Positions 1 through 8,017 of a DNA stretch of 11,135 nucleotides are shown piece after piece. Position numbers and translations under genes: made by a program. How positions within the stretch are numbered: position 1 is the stretch's first letter; each line of letters begins with the position of its first letter. The stretch lies in assembly GCA_964617665.1 (NCBI GenBank), contig CAZUAH010000466.1, positions 1-11,135 of the forward strand, read 5' to 3'. Under the pieces are notes generated by a model. That model did not search any database, was not told the DNA's origin, and worked only from the letters and a program-made list of their open reading frames with translations. Origin of the DNA: JADHUC01 sp964617665. Lineage in GTDB: Bacteria; Planctomycetota; Planctomycetia; Pirellulales; Pirellulaceae.

Positions 1-471
1 GAGAAGACCAGCGGAAACAGCGGCGTCTACATTCACGGCAACTACGAACTGCAGATCTTCAACTCGTTCGGCAAAAAGAAAATCGAGATGGGGGACGCTG
101 GTGCCATCTATGGTTTCTCGAAGCCACTGGTGAACGCCTGCCGGAAACCGGGCGAGTGGCAGGTGTATGACATCCGATACCGCGCACCACGCCGGGACGA
201 TAGCGGCGAGATCGTTAAGGAAGGCTCGATCACGGCTTGGCTGAACGGACAGAAGGTACAAGACAACGCGACATTTGGCGAGCCCAGATCCAAGTATCAC
301 CCGTACCGCTACAAGACAACACCGTACTTGCAGGAGATCTGGAAGCAACAGAAGAAAGCAACGACCGGCCCCGTGTTCTTGCAAGATCACGACAGCCCCG
401 TCCGCTTCCGCAATGTCTGGCTCCAACCGCTGGACGATTGTGCCGCGCTGTACGAACCGGCAGACGAATAA
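1..471 (+). CDS. DUF1080 / 3-keto-disaccharide hydrolase domain protein, C-terminal part
   Basis: The reading frame is open from base 1, so the 5' end lies outside the window; about 156 residues are present and end at TAA 469-471. The visible part is the second half of a jelly-roll (concanavalin-like) domain of the DUF1080 family, now called 3-keto-disaccharide hydrolase. Recognisable family features are SGVYIHGNYELQIFNSFG at the start, the GEWQVYDIRYRAPR strand, the ITAWLNGQKVQDN strand and the ending GPVFLQDHDSPVRFRNVW followed by PLD, which is the usual last strand. Family members are usually secreted and act on glycans or modified disaccharides; they are very numerous in Planctomycetota and Verrucomicrobiota. 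The exact substrate cannot be read from this fragment, and the signal peptide, if any, is off the window. It is unrelated in strand and theme to the minus-strand operons to its right. Confidence 0.9.
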   Translation, partial: EKTSGNSGVYIHGNYELQIFNSFGKKKIEMGDAGAIYGFSKPLVNACRKPGEWQVYDIRYRAPRRDDSGEIVKEGSITAWLNGQKVQDNATFGEPRSKYHPYRYKTTPYLQEIWKQQKKATTGPVFLQDHDSPVRFRNVWLQPLDDCAALYEPADE

Positions 472-585
472 GAGCGACGTGTTTAACCGCCATTCCTTCG
501 AACAGCCCTCAACGCGTTTGAGATACCATAAAAGACGCTTGCCACCACCAGATGCTCCCACCCGACAACCGTTCAACCCGTCTAG

Positions 586-870
586 CGTGCGGCGGCGGAC
601 CAAGGCTTCCTCGATTCAATCTATAACATGGCGGCCACGCATCACAACGGCTGGGGCGTTGCGGTGAACTTCACAGAAGCCGCGAAATGGCATCGTCAAG
701 CTGCCGAGGCGGGCGATGCGAGGTCTCAGTATTGGCTGGGGAAGTTGCACGAGGCCGGGACCGGTGTGTCCCAGGACGTGAATGAAGCCATTCGCTGGTA
801 CCGCAAGGCGGCCCGTCAGGGATCGGAGAAAGCCAAAGAAGACTTGAAGGCCTTGGGCGCGGCCCCTTAA
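586..870 (+). pseudogene. Sel1-repeat (TPR-like) protein, 5'-truncated remnant
   Basis: The frame ends at TAA 868-870 and contains Sel1-like repeats: a partial one (AADQGFLDSIYNMA, then HHNGWGV), a full one (NFTEAAKWHRQAAEAGD, then YWLGKLHEAGTGV) and a last partial one (DVNEAIRWYRKAARQGSEKA). Sel1 repeats form alpha-solenoid scaffolds for protein-protein contacts. The only ATG is at 628, but clear repeat homology continues upstream of it to about base 592 and then meets an in-frame TAG at 583-585; there is no ATG, GTG or TTG between 586 and 627. Bases 472-585 show no Sel1-like coding in any plus frame. The simplest reading is that the 5' part of a longer Sel1 gene was lost, leaving about 94 codons. 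A short expressed protein of 80 residues from 628 cannot be excluded, although no good ribosome binding site precedes that ATG. Confidence 0.7.
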
Positions 871-1022
871 GCAGCGAATTGAGTACGACACTCGCCACGG
901 TTTCGAGGAAACATTGAGTGCTTCTGAGAGCCCTACTTCTCGCCAAACGGCGTCGTTAAGGTCCCCCGCGGCCTTCATTCTCCGGTGTCGGCACCCGTGA
1001 CTCTCGTGGAGCAGCCACCAAG

Positions 1023-2488
1023 TTACGGCAAATCACATCCGTCCTCCCCTTCCGCGGCGTCCCGCGCTGGCTGGGCATCTTTGAAGAGTTCGTAGTCCAA
1101 ATGCGCCGTTCTTAGCCGCTTGTACCACCAGAACATCTTGGCCATTATCGAAGGAATCTCCTTCCACCGATACTTCGCCACAAACGCGAGACCTTTTGTG
1201 GGCGCAATCGCCTTCTTGTACAGTTGGCAATACTCTTCGTAGAAATCGCTCAACGGCAGTCGAGTGGGTAGTAGCGTATGAATCATGTCGAAGAAGTCGT
1301 AATTGTCGGCAATCAATTCGTGCTTCACTTCTTCGTAGAGGTCCGTGCCCGGCAGTGGAGTCAGCATGGCAAAGCCCGCATAGTGCAGTCCAAGTTTGCG
1401 ACAGTACCGACGAAGCGCGACAAGATCTTCTCTACTGAATTCTGGACGCAAGATGAACGAAGCGTATAGCTGGATTTCCAGGTCGTGAAGTATTGCCACT
1501 GCTTTGTCGTTGTCGGCGATCGTGGAACGTTTCCTGACGGATTGGAGGTCTTCATCTTTGAATGACTCAGCCCCACAAAGACCCTCGAGAGGCCAATATC
1601 CTTCCACATCTTCAACAGGTCACCGTTCTTCGCGATGGTATCGCTTCTGCCATAAAGGAAGTACTTCTTGTCTATTCCTGCCTGCTCGATTAACCGCGCG
1701 AGAGCCTTCATCCTTGCAGCGTCAACAAGCGACTCGTCGTCGGCAAAGAACACGAATGGTTCGTCTATTCCAGCCAGTTCTTCGACGATCTTCTCCGGTT
1801 GTCTTTTTAGGTGCCGTCCGCCGGTCAGTTTCCAGAGAGCGCAGAAGTTGCAGCGGTATGGGCATCCTTTCGAAGTTCGAATGGATGCGAGCGGTTTCAT
1901 CTACTCGGAATAGTACTGCTTCCTGTAGTTCTTTGTCAGCTTTCTGTTGGGGAAGGGGCACGCGTCGAGGTCTGTGACCGGACTGGGCTCAGTCTTGACG
2001 TACGCGTCGTCGTTCCTGAAAGCTACGCCCGCAATCCCATCAAACGACTTACGCCTCCCGAACCTCTCTGCCACTTGCTTGAATGCGAAGACTCCTTCTC
2101 CGACCACAATGACGTCGACGGATGAAGAGTAGAAATCCTCGGGCACAATCGTCGCATGATGACCACCTACCACAGTGAGAGCATTGGGGTTCCAGTTCTT
2201 GATGGTCTCAAAGAGATTGCGGACCGTGTTTACATGGACTGTATATGCCGTAATGCCCACAATGTCCGGCGAGAATTCGTCGAGGGCTTCCTGCAAGTTG
2301 TTCTCCAGCCGCAGATCGAGAATCTTCACGTCGTGATCCGCTGCGACGCTAGCCGCAAGGTACTCAAGGGCGAGCGGTTCAAAGATGTAAACGTCCTCTC
2401 CGCCCAGGGAAACAGGCGATTTGGCAGGTTCGATCAGCAGTATCTTCCCCCAAACCTCCCGTTCTTCAGATCTTTGAAACGCGCGCAT
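1023..2488 (-). pseudogene. B12-binding-domain radical SAM protein, disrupted by one TAG and one frameshift
   Basis: Restoring the two lesions gives about 488 residues, normal for B12-binding radical SAM proteins. Residues 15-135 look like a cobalamin-binding Rossmann domain (KILLIEPAKSP, PDIVGITAYT, VVGGHHATIVPED, VIVVGEG). The radical SAM domain starts near residue 198 with TSKGCPYRCNFC, a CxxxCxxC [4Fe-4S] cluster motif at C209/C213/C216. The C-terminal part contains TPLPGTDLYEEV and HTLLPTRLPLSDFYEEY, similar to hopanoid C-3 methylase (HpnR)-like and related methylases; the substrate is unknown. An in-frame TAG at 1901-1903 stands between YYSE and MKPLAS, where a Trp (TGG) would fit. A missing base near 1567-1569 moves the frame; re-adding one G gives the expected VFVGLESFKDEDL. 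The ATG at 2488 overlaps the RND gene by 23 bp, so it is the last gene of the efflux operon. Two lesions suggest a pseudogene or sequencing errors. Confidence 0.8.
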
Positions 2489-5400
2489 GGCTCGATCTGG
2501 TACCTACACCATCGACACGGCGGCCTCGGCAATGCCCGGCGCAACGACGGGCCAGACGCAACACGCCGTTTGGCTGCTCGCCGTCCAAAGCGCAGGTGCC
2601 GTTGGTCCGCATTGCAAGGATATATGCTGCCGGTGCGAAGAAAAGAGCCAACAGAGTCGCCCCGGCGACGCCGCCGGCGATTGCGATCGCCAATGGCGGC
2701 CAGAAATCGCCGCCGGCCAACACCAGTGGCGTGAAGCCAGCCATCGTAGTCAGTGTTGTCGCAAACACATGCCGGCTGGAACGGATGACGACTTCGCGGA
2801 CTGCAGCCGGATCTCCCTCGCTGGCCCTGGAGTCGGCCCGCAATGTCGCCAATACGACGATCGTATCGTTAATTGCCACGCCCACTAGCCCCATCGTACC
2901 AATAATGGCCATGAACCCGAAAGGATAGCCAAATAGCCAGAGCGAGCCCAAGCCCAAACCGATCGCCAGCAGCGCCACCATGCCGATCAATCCGGCGACG
3001 CGGAACGAGCCGAACGACAGAACCAGCGTGGCCACCATCAGCACCAGAAGAACCGCCACGCTGGAGAGTAGCATGCCTACCGCATCGTCGCGTTTGGCGG
3101 CTTCGCCGCCGAACTCCAGGGTGTATCCGGGCGGAAGCTGGAAATCGGACGCGGCCAGTTCCCGTTTGAATCGGTCCAGAGTCTGCGACGGCAAGACGCC
3201 GGCAGGAATGAAGGCCAGCACTTCGTTCATACGGCGTCCATCCAGCCGTGGGATAGCCGCGGCCTCGGGAACCAGTTCGATTTGGGCCAGCGCGTTAAGA
3301 GGCACGTGTCGGCGATCTTCACCCAGGGGAGCGGCGCTGGGCAATAGGTCGAGCGATGCGATGCGCTCAAGCCGGGAACGATAGTCGCCGGAAAGCCGCA
3401 CGCGAACTGGCAACTCTTCGGTGGCTTCTAACACCGAACCACCCACGGCACCCTCCAGCGTGCTGTCCATTTGCCGCGCGATCGACGTGTGATCGAGTCC
3501 CGCCAGTCGCGCTTGCTCCTCGTCAACCCGTAGCGTCAACTTTGGCAGCGTCTCGCCCAGATCGGCTCGCGTGTGAATCACGTCGGGCAGGTCGGCCAAT
3601 ACCTGACGCGCCTGCTCGCCCAACTCGCGCAGCCGCTCGACATCCGGTCCGAAGATTCGCACTTCGACGGGAGCTTCGAACAGGGGCCCCTGTTCCAACT
3701 GTCGTACAAGCGTCTGCACTTCGGGGAGCCCAGCGTCGAGTTCATCCTGCAACCGATGAATCAACTGCCGCGATCCTTCGGCCGATTTCAGTTGAACCAG
3801 GGCCTGGGCGTAGTTGGCCGTATCTTTGCGCTTGGCGATCACGTTGTAGTAGAACGATGGAGCGCTTTGGCCGAGGAACCAATCGACGCCGTCCACCTCT
3901 GGGTTTGCTAGGATCAACCGCCGGGCCTCGGACACGGTGGCCAGCGTTTGTGCCAAGGATGCCTGCGGTGGTAGTTCCAGCTCGATATGAAACTGATCGC
4001 GGTCTGCCGGCGGGAAGAACTGCTCCGGCAATTTGCGGGCCTGGATGAACCCGGCAATCGGCAGTACGGCTGCCAAGGCGATTCCCCATACCGGCCGCCT
4101 GAAAATACGGTCGAGTATCGCGCGGTACAATCGAAGCATCGCCTGATGTGAGAATCCGTTCTGGTACCACGTGCTGTCCACTGAGCCTCTACCTGTGCCG
4201 CCGCGAGTGCGAGAGGTAAGGGCCGTCACGGCGGGTATCACGGTCATGGCCAGCAGCAGCGAACTGAAAACTGCCAGGATGACGCTCACCGCGATTGGGC
4301 CGGTGAACTCGCCCACCGGCCCGGGCATTAGCACCAACGGCGCAAAGGCCAACGTCGTAGTGAACGTCGAACCAAACAGGGGCACGGCCAAGTGGCGTAC
4401 GCAGCGGGCGACGGCCTCGGCAGGCGAAACGCCGTTTCGCAACTTGTCTCGAACTTCGTCGACGATCACGATCGCATTGTCGATCAGCAGTCCCAGCGCG
4501 ATGATCAATCCCGTGACCGACATCTGGTGCAAGGGGATTCCCAAGAACCTGAGCCCGCTCAACACCATCAACGCCGACAACGGCAATGCGCAACCGACGA
4601 TCAGTGCCGACCGCCATCCCATCATCACCAGCATCACTGCCACCACGGCCACGCCGCCCAGTAGCAGATTCCACAGTAATCCGTGAAGACGCGTGGTGAC
4701 GTAGTGGTCTTGCTCGAAGACTGTGTCGAGCGCTACACCGCGCGGAAGCTGCTCGGCAAATCGGCCCAGCACCGCACGGGCCTCGTCTGTCCAGTGATCG
4801 ACGCGCCGGTTCGACTCCACCATCGCCCCTAAGGCCACGGCAGGACGACCTCCTACCACTGCCAGACTGCGCGGCGGCTCGACGATGCCCTTCTTGATCG
4901 CTGCGGCGTCACCCAGGAGCACGAAGTGACCGTCGCTGCCGTAGCGAATCGGCGTGCGGCCAATCCGTTGGAGCGAATCCAGTTCCCCTTCCACCTCCAA
5001 CAAGAGATTTCCGCCATCGCTCCGCAATAGACCTGTCGACACTTTGGCGTCGCTGGCGTGAAGCTGGCGTGAGACGTCCGCCGCCGTCAAGCCTAAGGCG
5101 GCCAGCTCCTCGGCTCGGATCTCCACAACGATCTCTTCGTCCGGATCGCCGAAAAGGTCGACCTTCTCGGTGCCGGAGATTCCGCGCAACTCGTCGTCGA
5201 GCTCCTCCGCCAGACGCTGGAGAATCGCGTAACTTGGCTCGCCGTCCTGTTCCCACCGAAGCGCCACAATCAACGCGTACACCTTCGGGTCGATCTCGTC
5301 GAATTGCGGCTCCATCGCTCCGCCGGGCAGATCTCCTCGGGAATCGTCAATCTTGTCGCGGATCCGAGACCAGACATCGGCGGTGGCGTAAACCTCGTCG

Positions 5401-5681
5401 CGCAGCTCGATACTGATCGTCGAAATGCCCGCACGGGAAACGGAACGGAGCTCCTTGATCTCGTCAATCTCTCGCAAGCGGTCTTCCAGCTTCTCGGTCA
5501 CGAGTGCCTCAACGCGCTCGGCGCCGGCCCCGGGAAACCGCGTATTCACTAGCGCGTTTCGTCCAGTGACCACAGGGTCCTCTATTCGCGGAAGCACGTA
5601 GTAGGACGATAGTCCGGCTACCAGGATCAAGCAGACCGCCAGCACGAGAAGACGCGTATTCCGATAGAACAGGTTGAACAT
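2466..5681 (-). CDS. RND efflux transporter permease, AcrB/HAE1-like
   Basis: The protein has 1071 residues and is a full-length inner-membrane RND proton-driven exporter. The first transmembrane helix is at about residues 11-30. Two large periplasmic porter regions follow, at about 31-330 and 550-865 (NTRFPGAGAERVE, the ASDAKVSTG region, VEVRIFGPD). Transmembrane blocks lie at about 333-490, 530-547 and 865-1022. The proton-relay helices read GLLIDNAIVIVDEV (D401, N402) and GVAINDTIVVL (N938, D939), with R970 and T978 also placed as in AcrB; AcrB itself has Asp-Asp and Lys, so the relay is non-canonical. After the last helix (FFAPAAYILAMR) there is an unusual basic tail of about 45 residues that overlaps the next gene. 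A GGGAGG site lies 7 bases before ATG 5681, just inside the end of the hlyD gene. It partners with the adaptor encoded upstream; no outer-membrane channel gene is in the window. Substrate is unknown. Confidence 0.93.
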   Translation of the reverse strand: MFNLFYRNTRLLVLAVCLILVAGLSSYYVLPRIEDPVVTGRNALVNTRFPGAGAERVEALVTEKLEDRLREIDEIKELRSVSRAGISTISIELRDEVYATADVWSRIRDKIDDSRGDLPGGAMEPQFDEIDPKVYALIVALRWEQDGEPSYAILQRLAEELDDELRGISGTEKVDLFGDPDEEIVVEIRAEELAALGLTAADVSRQLHASDAKVSTGLLRSDGGNLLLEVEGELDSLQRIGRTPIRYGSDGHFVLLGDAAAIKKGIVEPPRSLAVVGGRPAVALGAMVESNRRVDHWTDEARAVLGRFAEQLPRGVALDTVFEQDHYVTTRLHGLLWNLLLGGVAVVAVMLVMMGWRSALIVGCALPLSALMVLSGLRFLGIPLHQMSVTGLIIALGLLIDNAIVIVDEVRDKLRNGVSPAEAVARCVRHLAVPLFGSTFTTTLAFAPLVLMPGPVGEFTGPIAVSVILAVFSSLLLAMTVIPAVTALTSRTRGGTGRGSVDSTWYQNGFSHQAMLRLYRAILDRIFRRPVWGIALAAVLPIAGFIQARKLPEQFFPPADRDQFHIELELPPQASLAQTLATVSEARRLILANPEVDGVDWFLGQSAPSFYYNVIAKRKDTANYAQALVQLKSAEGSRQLIHRLQDELDAGLPEVQTLVRQLEQGPLFEAPVEVRIFGPDVERLRELGEQARQVLADLPDVIHTRADLGETLPKLTLRVDEEQARLAGLDHTSIARQMDSTLEGAVGGSVLEATEELPVRVRLSGDYRSRLERIASLDLLPSAAPLGEDRRHVPLNALAQIELVPEAAAIPRLDGRRMNEVLAFIPAGVLPSQTLDRFKRELAASDFQLPPGYTLEFGGEAAKRDDAVGMLLSSVAVLLVLMVATLVLSFGSFRVAGLIGMVALLAIGLGLGSLWLFGYPFGFMAIIGTMGLVGVAINDTIVVLATLRADSRASEGDPAAVREVVIRSSRHVFATTLTTMAGFTPLVLAGGDFWPPLAIAIAGGVAGATLLALFFAPAAYILAMRTNGTCALDGEQPNGVLRLARRCAGHCRGRRVDGVGTRSSHARVSKI

Positions 5682-5683
5682 GG

Positions 5684-7183
5684 CTAACCTCCCGCCAAGA
5701 GTTCCGGGTCAGGGGTTTGGATCGAGCGAGCTTGTTGGCCGGGCACCAGTCGGTGCGTTCCACCAGCGACGATTCGATCGCCCGGCTGCAAGGTACCGCG
5801 CACCAGGGCTCGCTTGCTTTCGGTGTGCAACAGTTCTAAGTCGCGACGCTCGACTCGCTCGATACCGGTTTCGTCGCTGACTATGGCGAAGCAGGACCAC
5901 AAGCCGCGGGCACCCCGTGCCAAGGCGGTCGTTGGCAACCAGTAGCCGTGGGTATCGACCGTCTCGGCTGTCTCCAACCGCACCACCTGCCCCGGGACAA
6001 GGCGGGACGTAGGATCGGTCGGAAGCGAGAGAATCATCGTTTGTGTGCGAGTCACCGGATCAAGCTCCGGCACCACGGCAGCGATTACCGCTGGATAGCT
6101 CCGGTCACCGACCATCACTTCATGGGATTGGCCGGCTTCCAGTCGCNNNNNNNNNNNNNNNNNNNNNNNNNNNNNNNNNNNNNNNNNNNNNNNNNNNNNN
6201 NNNNNNNNNNNNNNNNNNNNNNNNNNNNNNNNNNNNNNNNNNNNNNCGACCATCACTTCATGGGATTGGCCGGCTTCCAGTCGCGCTGCACGATGAACTG
6301 GCAATCCGATCCAGGCCTCCAACCTCTGGTCCTCGACCAGACGTACGATGGGTGAGGCTGGTGAGACGACCGTGCCTTCATCCACGTATCGTTTGGCAAC
6401 GGTACCGTCAAAGGGGGCCAACAGGATGCTGTCTTCAATGTCGATCGACAGGTCGCCCAGCCTGGCATCCAGTATGTCAACGGCAGCTTGCTGCGCGTTG
6501 ATGCGTTCGTCCCGCGTACCCGCCAGAAGCTCCGCCAACTTGCGCTCGACGGCCTCGGCCTGCGCCGCAGAAGACCGAACGCCGAAGTTGGCCTCGTCGA
6601 ATTGTGCTTGCGAGACGGCTTTACTCTTGAGCAGCTTTTCCGCGCGTTCATAGTCCAACTGCCGTAGCTCAAGCTGTGCCTTCAAGTTGCGAAGCTCGGC
6701 ACGAGCCGCGTCTATCGTCTCCTGCCGAGGGCCAGCCATCAATTCCGCGAGTATGGCCGCGGCTTGCGTTCGTTCTGCTTCGAGTTGCCGCCGCTGCGCT
6801 ATCAGATGACGCTTATCGAGCACTGCTAGTGGCGCACCAGCGGCAACGAGTGCACCTTCGTCGACTTTGACGGTAAGCAGCTTACCCGCACGCTCGAAAC
6901 TCAGATCGCTGCTGCGGCCGGCCACCAGCGTTCCGGTGTAGCTGCGGCGAAATTCGTAGGCATCGACCGGATTCACCGCAACGGTGCCGACAGGGAGTGG
7001 ACGGGCCGATGCGGACGATCCCCCCTCGTCGGCCCCGGTGGCGGAAGACCGCCATGCAAAGCCAAGGCCCACGAGAATCAGCACAGCAGCGCCGAGGCCC
7101 ACTAGACACATGGTCGCTTTCTGACGTTTCGTCAATCTGTGGCCAAAAAAAAGACTAGTCGATTCTGACAGCGTGCATTTCAT
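5684..7183 (-). CDS. HlyD/AcrA-type periplasmic adaptor (membrane fusion protein), contains assembly gap
   Basis: This is the adaptor that bridges the RND pump to an outer-membrane channel. From the chosen start it has an N-terminal membrane anchor (about residues 23-44), a first lipoyl half (KLLTVKVDEGALVAAG, about 100-116), a long Ala/Glu/Leu-rich coiled-coil hairpin (about 128-245), the second lipoyl half (DSILLAPFDGTVAKRYVDEG, about 251-270), a beta-barrel domain (RLEAWIGLPVHRAARLEAGQ onward) and a membrane-proximal part ending before TAG 5684-5686. ATG 7183 is preferred because AGGAGGTG lies 9 bases upstream; a start at 7231 would add 16 residues and lacks that site. The start lies 29 bp inside tetR, and the stop is 2 bp before the RND ATG, so the genes are co-transcribed and probably translationally coupled. 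Bases 6147-6246 are Ns flanked by identical 38-bp copies; removing 138 bp keeps the frame and gives about 453 residues. Confidence 0.92.
   Translation of the reverse strand: MKCTLSESTSLFFGHRLTKRQKATMCLVGLGAAVLILVGLGFAWRSSATGADEGGSSASARPLPVGTVAVNPVDAYEFRRSYTGTLVAGRSSDLSFERAGKLLTVKVDEGALVAAGAPLAVLDKRHLIAQRRQLEAERTQAAAILAELMAGPRQETIDAARAELRNLKAQLELRQLDYERAEKLLKSKAVSQAQFDEANFGVRSSAAQAEAVERKLAELLAGTRDERINAQQAAVDILDARLGDLSIDIEDSILLAPFDGTVAKRYVDEGTVVSPASPIVRLVEDQRLEAWIGLPVHRAARLEAGQSHEVMVXXXXXXXXXXXXXXXXXXXXXXXXXXXXXXXXXXRLEAGQSHEVMVGDRSYPAVIAAVVPELDPVTRTQTMILSLPTDPTSRLVPGQVVRLETAETVDTHGYWLPTTALARGARGLWSCFAIVSDETGIERVERRDLELLHTESKRALVRGTLQPGDRIVAGGTHRLVPGQQARSIQTPDPELLAGG
6109..6146. repeat. Left copy of 38-bp duplication flanking the N gap
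   Basis: These 38 bases are identical to 6247-6284 and end exactly where the N run begins. The duplicated codons give the residues RLEAGQSHEVMV twice in the adaptor protein. This is best explained as two contig ends that overlapped but were not merged, not as a biological repeat. Confidence 0.95.
6147..6246. other. Assembly gap of 100 Ns
   Basis: Exactly 100 unknown bases, the usual placeholder for a gap of unknown size. Both sides belong to the same gene in the same frame, and gap plus one 38-bp copy is 138 bp, a multiple of three. The true missing length is therefore probably zero, with the flanking copies being the same genomic bases. Confidence 0.97.
6247..6284. repeat. Right copy of 38-bp duplication flanking the N gap
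   Basis: Identical to 6109-6146 and starting directly after the last N. Coding continues naturally from it into the rest of the adaptor gene, so it marks an unmerged contig overlap. Confidence 0.95.
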
Positions 7184-7892
7184 CGGAAAACACCTCCTCT
7201 TGAACGCGGCGGTAGGTTGCTTCGTAATCATGCTCGTTGGAGAGCGGCCGCCAACCGAAGCCGTCCAGGAGCATCATGGAAATGTAGTCAAGCGTTCGAA
7301 ACGGGTTCTGGACGCCGTGCTCCGCCAAAGAGTCACCCGGCGACGATGCGACAAGGCAGTGCCCACCGAGGGCCAGCGCCCACAGCCCGAATCGAAGATC
7401 ATCGGGCGTGACAGGCTCGGGAAGTTCTAGGTCCCCTTGGGCGATCGCATCGCGAATCACACCGTCGATGATCCCAATACATCGCCCTTTGCACGCTTGC
7501 ATCTTCTCGCGTGCTTCAGGCGAAGTCTTCTCCCAAATGGATGGGGCCCCAACGATCTGCTCAAGGTCAGAATGGTCCGGGTGCAGTCGAACGTACAACT
7601 GGTAGGCCACACCCATCGCGACCATACGCTCACGGGAACGGCCCGTGAATGCGGCGGCTCTGGCGAACATCTCGGTCCGCCTCGCCAGCGTCTCATTCGC
7701 CAGTGCGATGATGATCTCTTCCTTGTTCCGGAAATGCTGGTAGATCGTACCCTTGGCGTATTCCATCTTGGCCGCGATACGGTCCATGTTCAGTCCAAGA
7801 TAGCCCCCCTCGGCCAGCATCTGTCGCGCGACCTCGAGGATACGGGCCTCACGCTGTTGTATTTCGCGTTGTTTTCGAGAGAGTGTTCCCAT
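7155..7892 (-). CDS. TetR/AcrR-family transcriptional regulator
   Basis: The protein has 245 residues from ATG 7892, slightly longer than a typical TetR protein. The N-terminal DNA-binding domain is clear: REARILEVARQMLAEGGY (residues about 14-31), then the helix-turn-helix LNMDRIAAKMEYAKGTIYQHF (about 34-54) and the linker RNKEEIIIALANETLA. The rest is an all-helical ligand-binding domain without a recognisable ligand signature. The frame is open further upstream to 8021, but that would run through the end of the preceding gene and the presumed operator, and the TetR fold starts right after ATG 7892. The ribosome binding site is weak. The gene overlaps the adaptor start by 29 bp, so it is the first gene of the tetR-hlyD-RND-radical SAM operon and most likely represses it until a pump substrate binds. 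Confidence 0.92.
   Translation of the reverse strand: MGTLSRKQREIQQREARILEVARQMLAEGGYLGLNMDRIAAKMEYAKGTIYQHFRNKEEIIIALANETLARRTEMFARAAAFTGRSRERMVAMGVAYQLYVRLHPDHSDLEQIVGAPSIWEKTSPEAREKMQACKGRCIGIIDGVIRDAIAQGDLELPEPVTPDDLRFGLWALALGGHCLVASSPGDSLAEHGVQNPFRTLDYISMMLLDGFGWRPLSNEHDYEATYRRVQEEVFSDEMHAVRID
7191..7198 (-). promoter_or_regulatory. Ribosome binding site of the hlyD-type gene
   Basis: The minus strand reads AGGAGGTG here, nearly the full anti-Shine-Dalgarno complement, with 9 bases to ATG 7183. It lies inside the 3' end of the tetR gene and decides the adaptor start in favour of 7183 over the in-frame upstream start at 7231. Confidence 0.8.
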
Positions 7893-7930
7893 GACGTCCA
7901 CTATTATTGACGTATAGTCAGAAAATGACG
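7892..7930 (-). promoter_or_regulatory. Candidate TetR operator and promoter region of the efflux operon
   Basis: Directly upstream of the tetR start there is an AT-richer stretch with small symmetries: TGACGTATAGTCA at 7908-7920 (TGAC-N5-GTCA) and a partly overlapping ACTAT/ATAGT pair at 7900-7904 and 7914-7918. TGACG occurs three times in the same direction at 7892, 7908 and 7926. Such short palindromes near the start of a tetR gene are typical of autoregulatory operators. The arms are short and no clean -35/-10 pair is obvious, so this is a candidate only. Confidence 0.4.
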
Positions 7931-8017
7931 AGTAGTGTTTTGCGGCTTTTCTCATTTCTTTGGCAATTGGCCTGTTGGAGGGGGCAATGCCCTGCGCATT
8001 TGGCAACCTGGCACATT

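Noticed and set aside
871..1022. Possible bidirectional terminator between the convergent Sel1 remnant and radical SAM gene
   Set aside because: Only an imperfect short stem (CCGGTG/CACCCG around TCGG) is visible with no T-run; not enough to call.
1901..1903. TAG as a recoded codon (pyrrolysine-like readthrough)
   Set aside because: No sign of a pyrrolysine system here, Trp fits the position, and the same gene has a separate frameshift, so decay or error is simpler.
3356..4048. Plus-strand open frame of 230 codons inside the RND gene
   Set aside because: Arg/Ala/Pro-rich antisense shadow of a strongly conserved minus-strand gene.
6109..6284. The 38-bp pair as an attachment site or transposon target duplication
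   Set aside because: The copies abut the Ns exactly and the gene joins in frame when they are collapsed; an assembly artefact explains everything.
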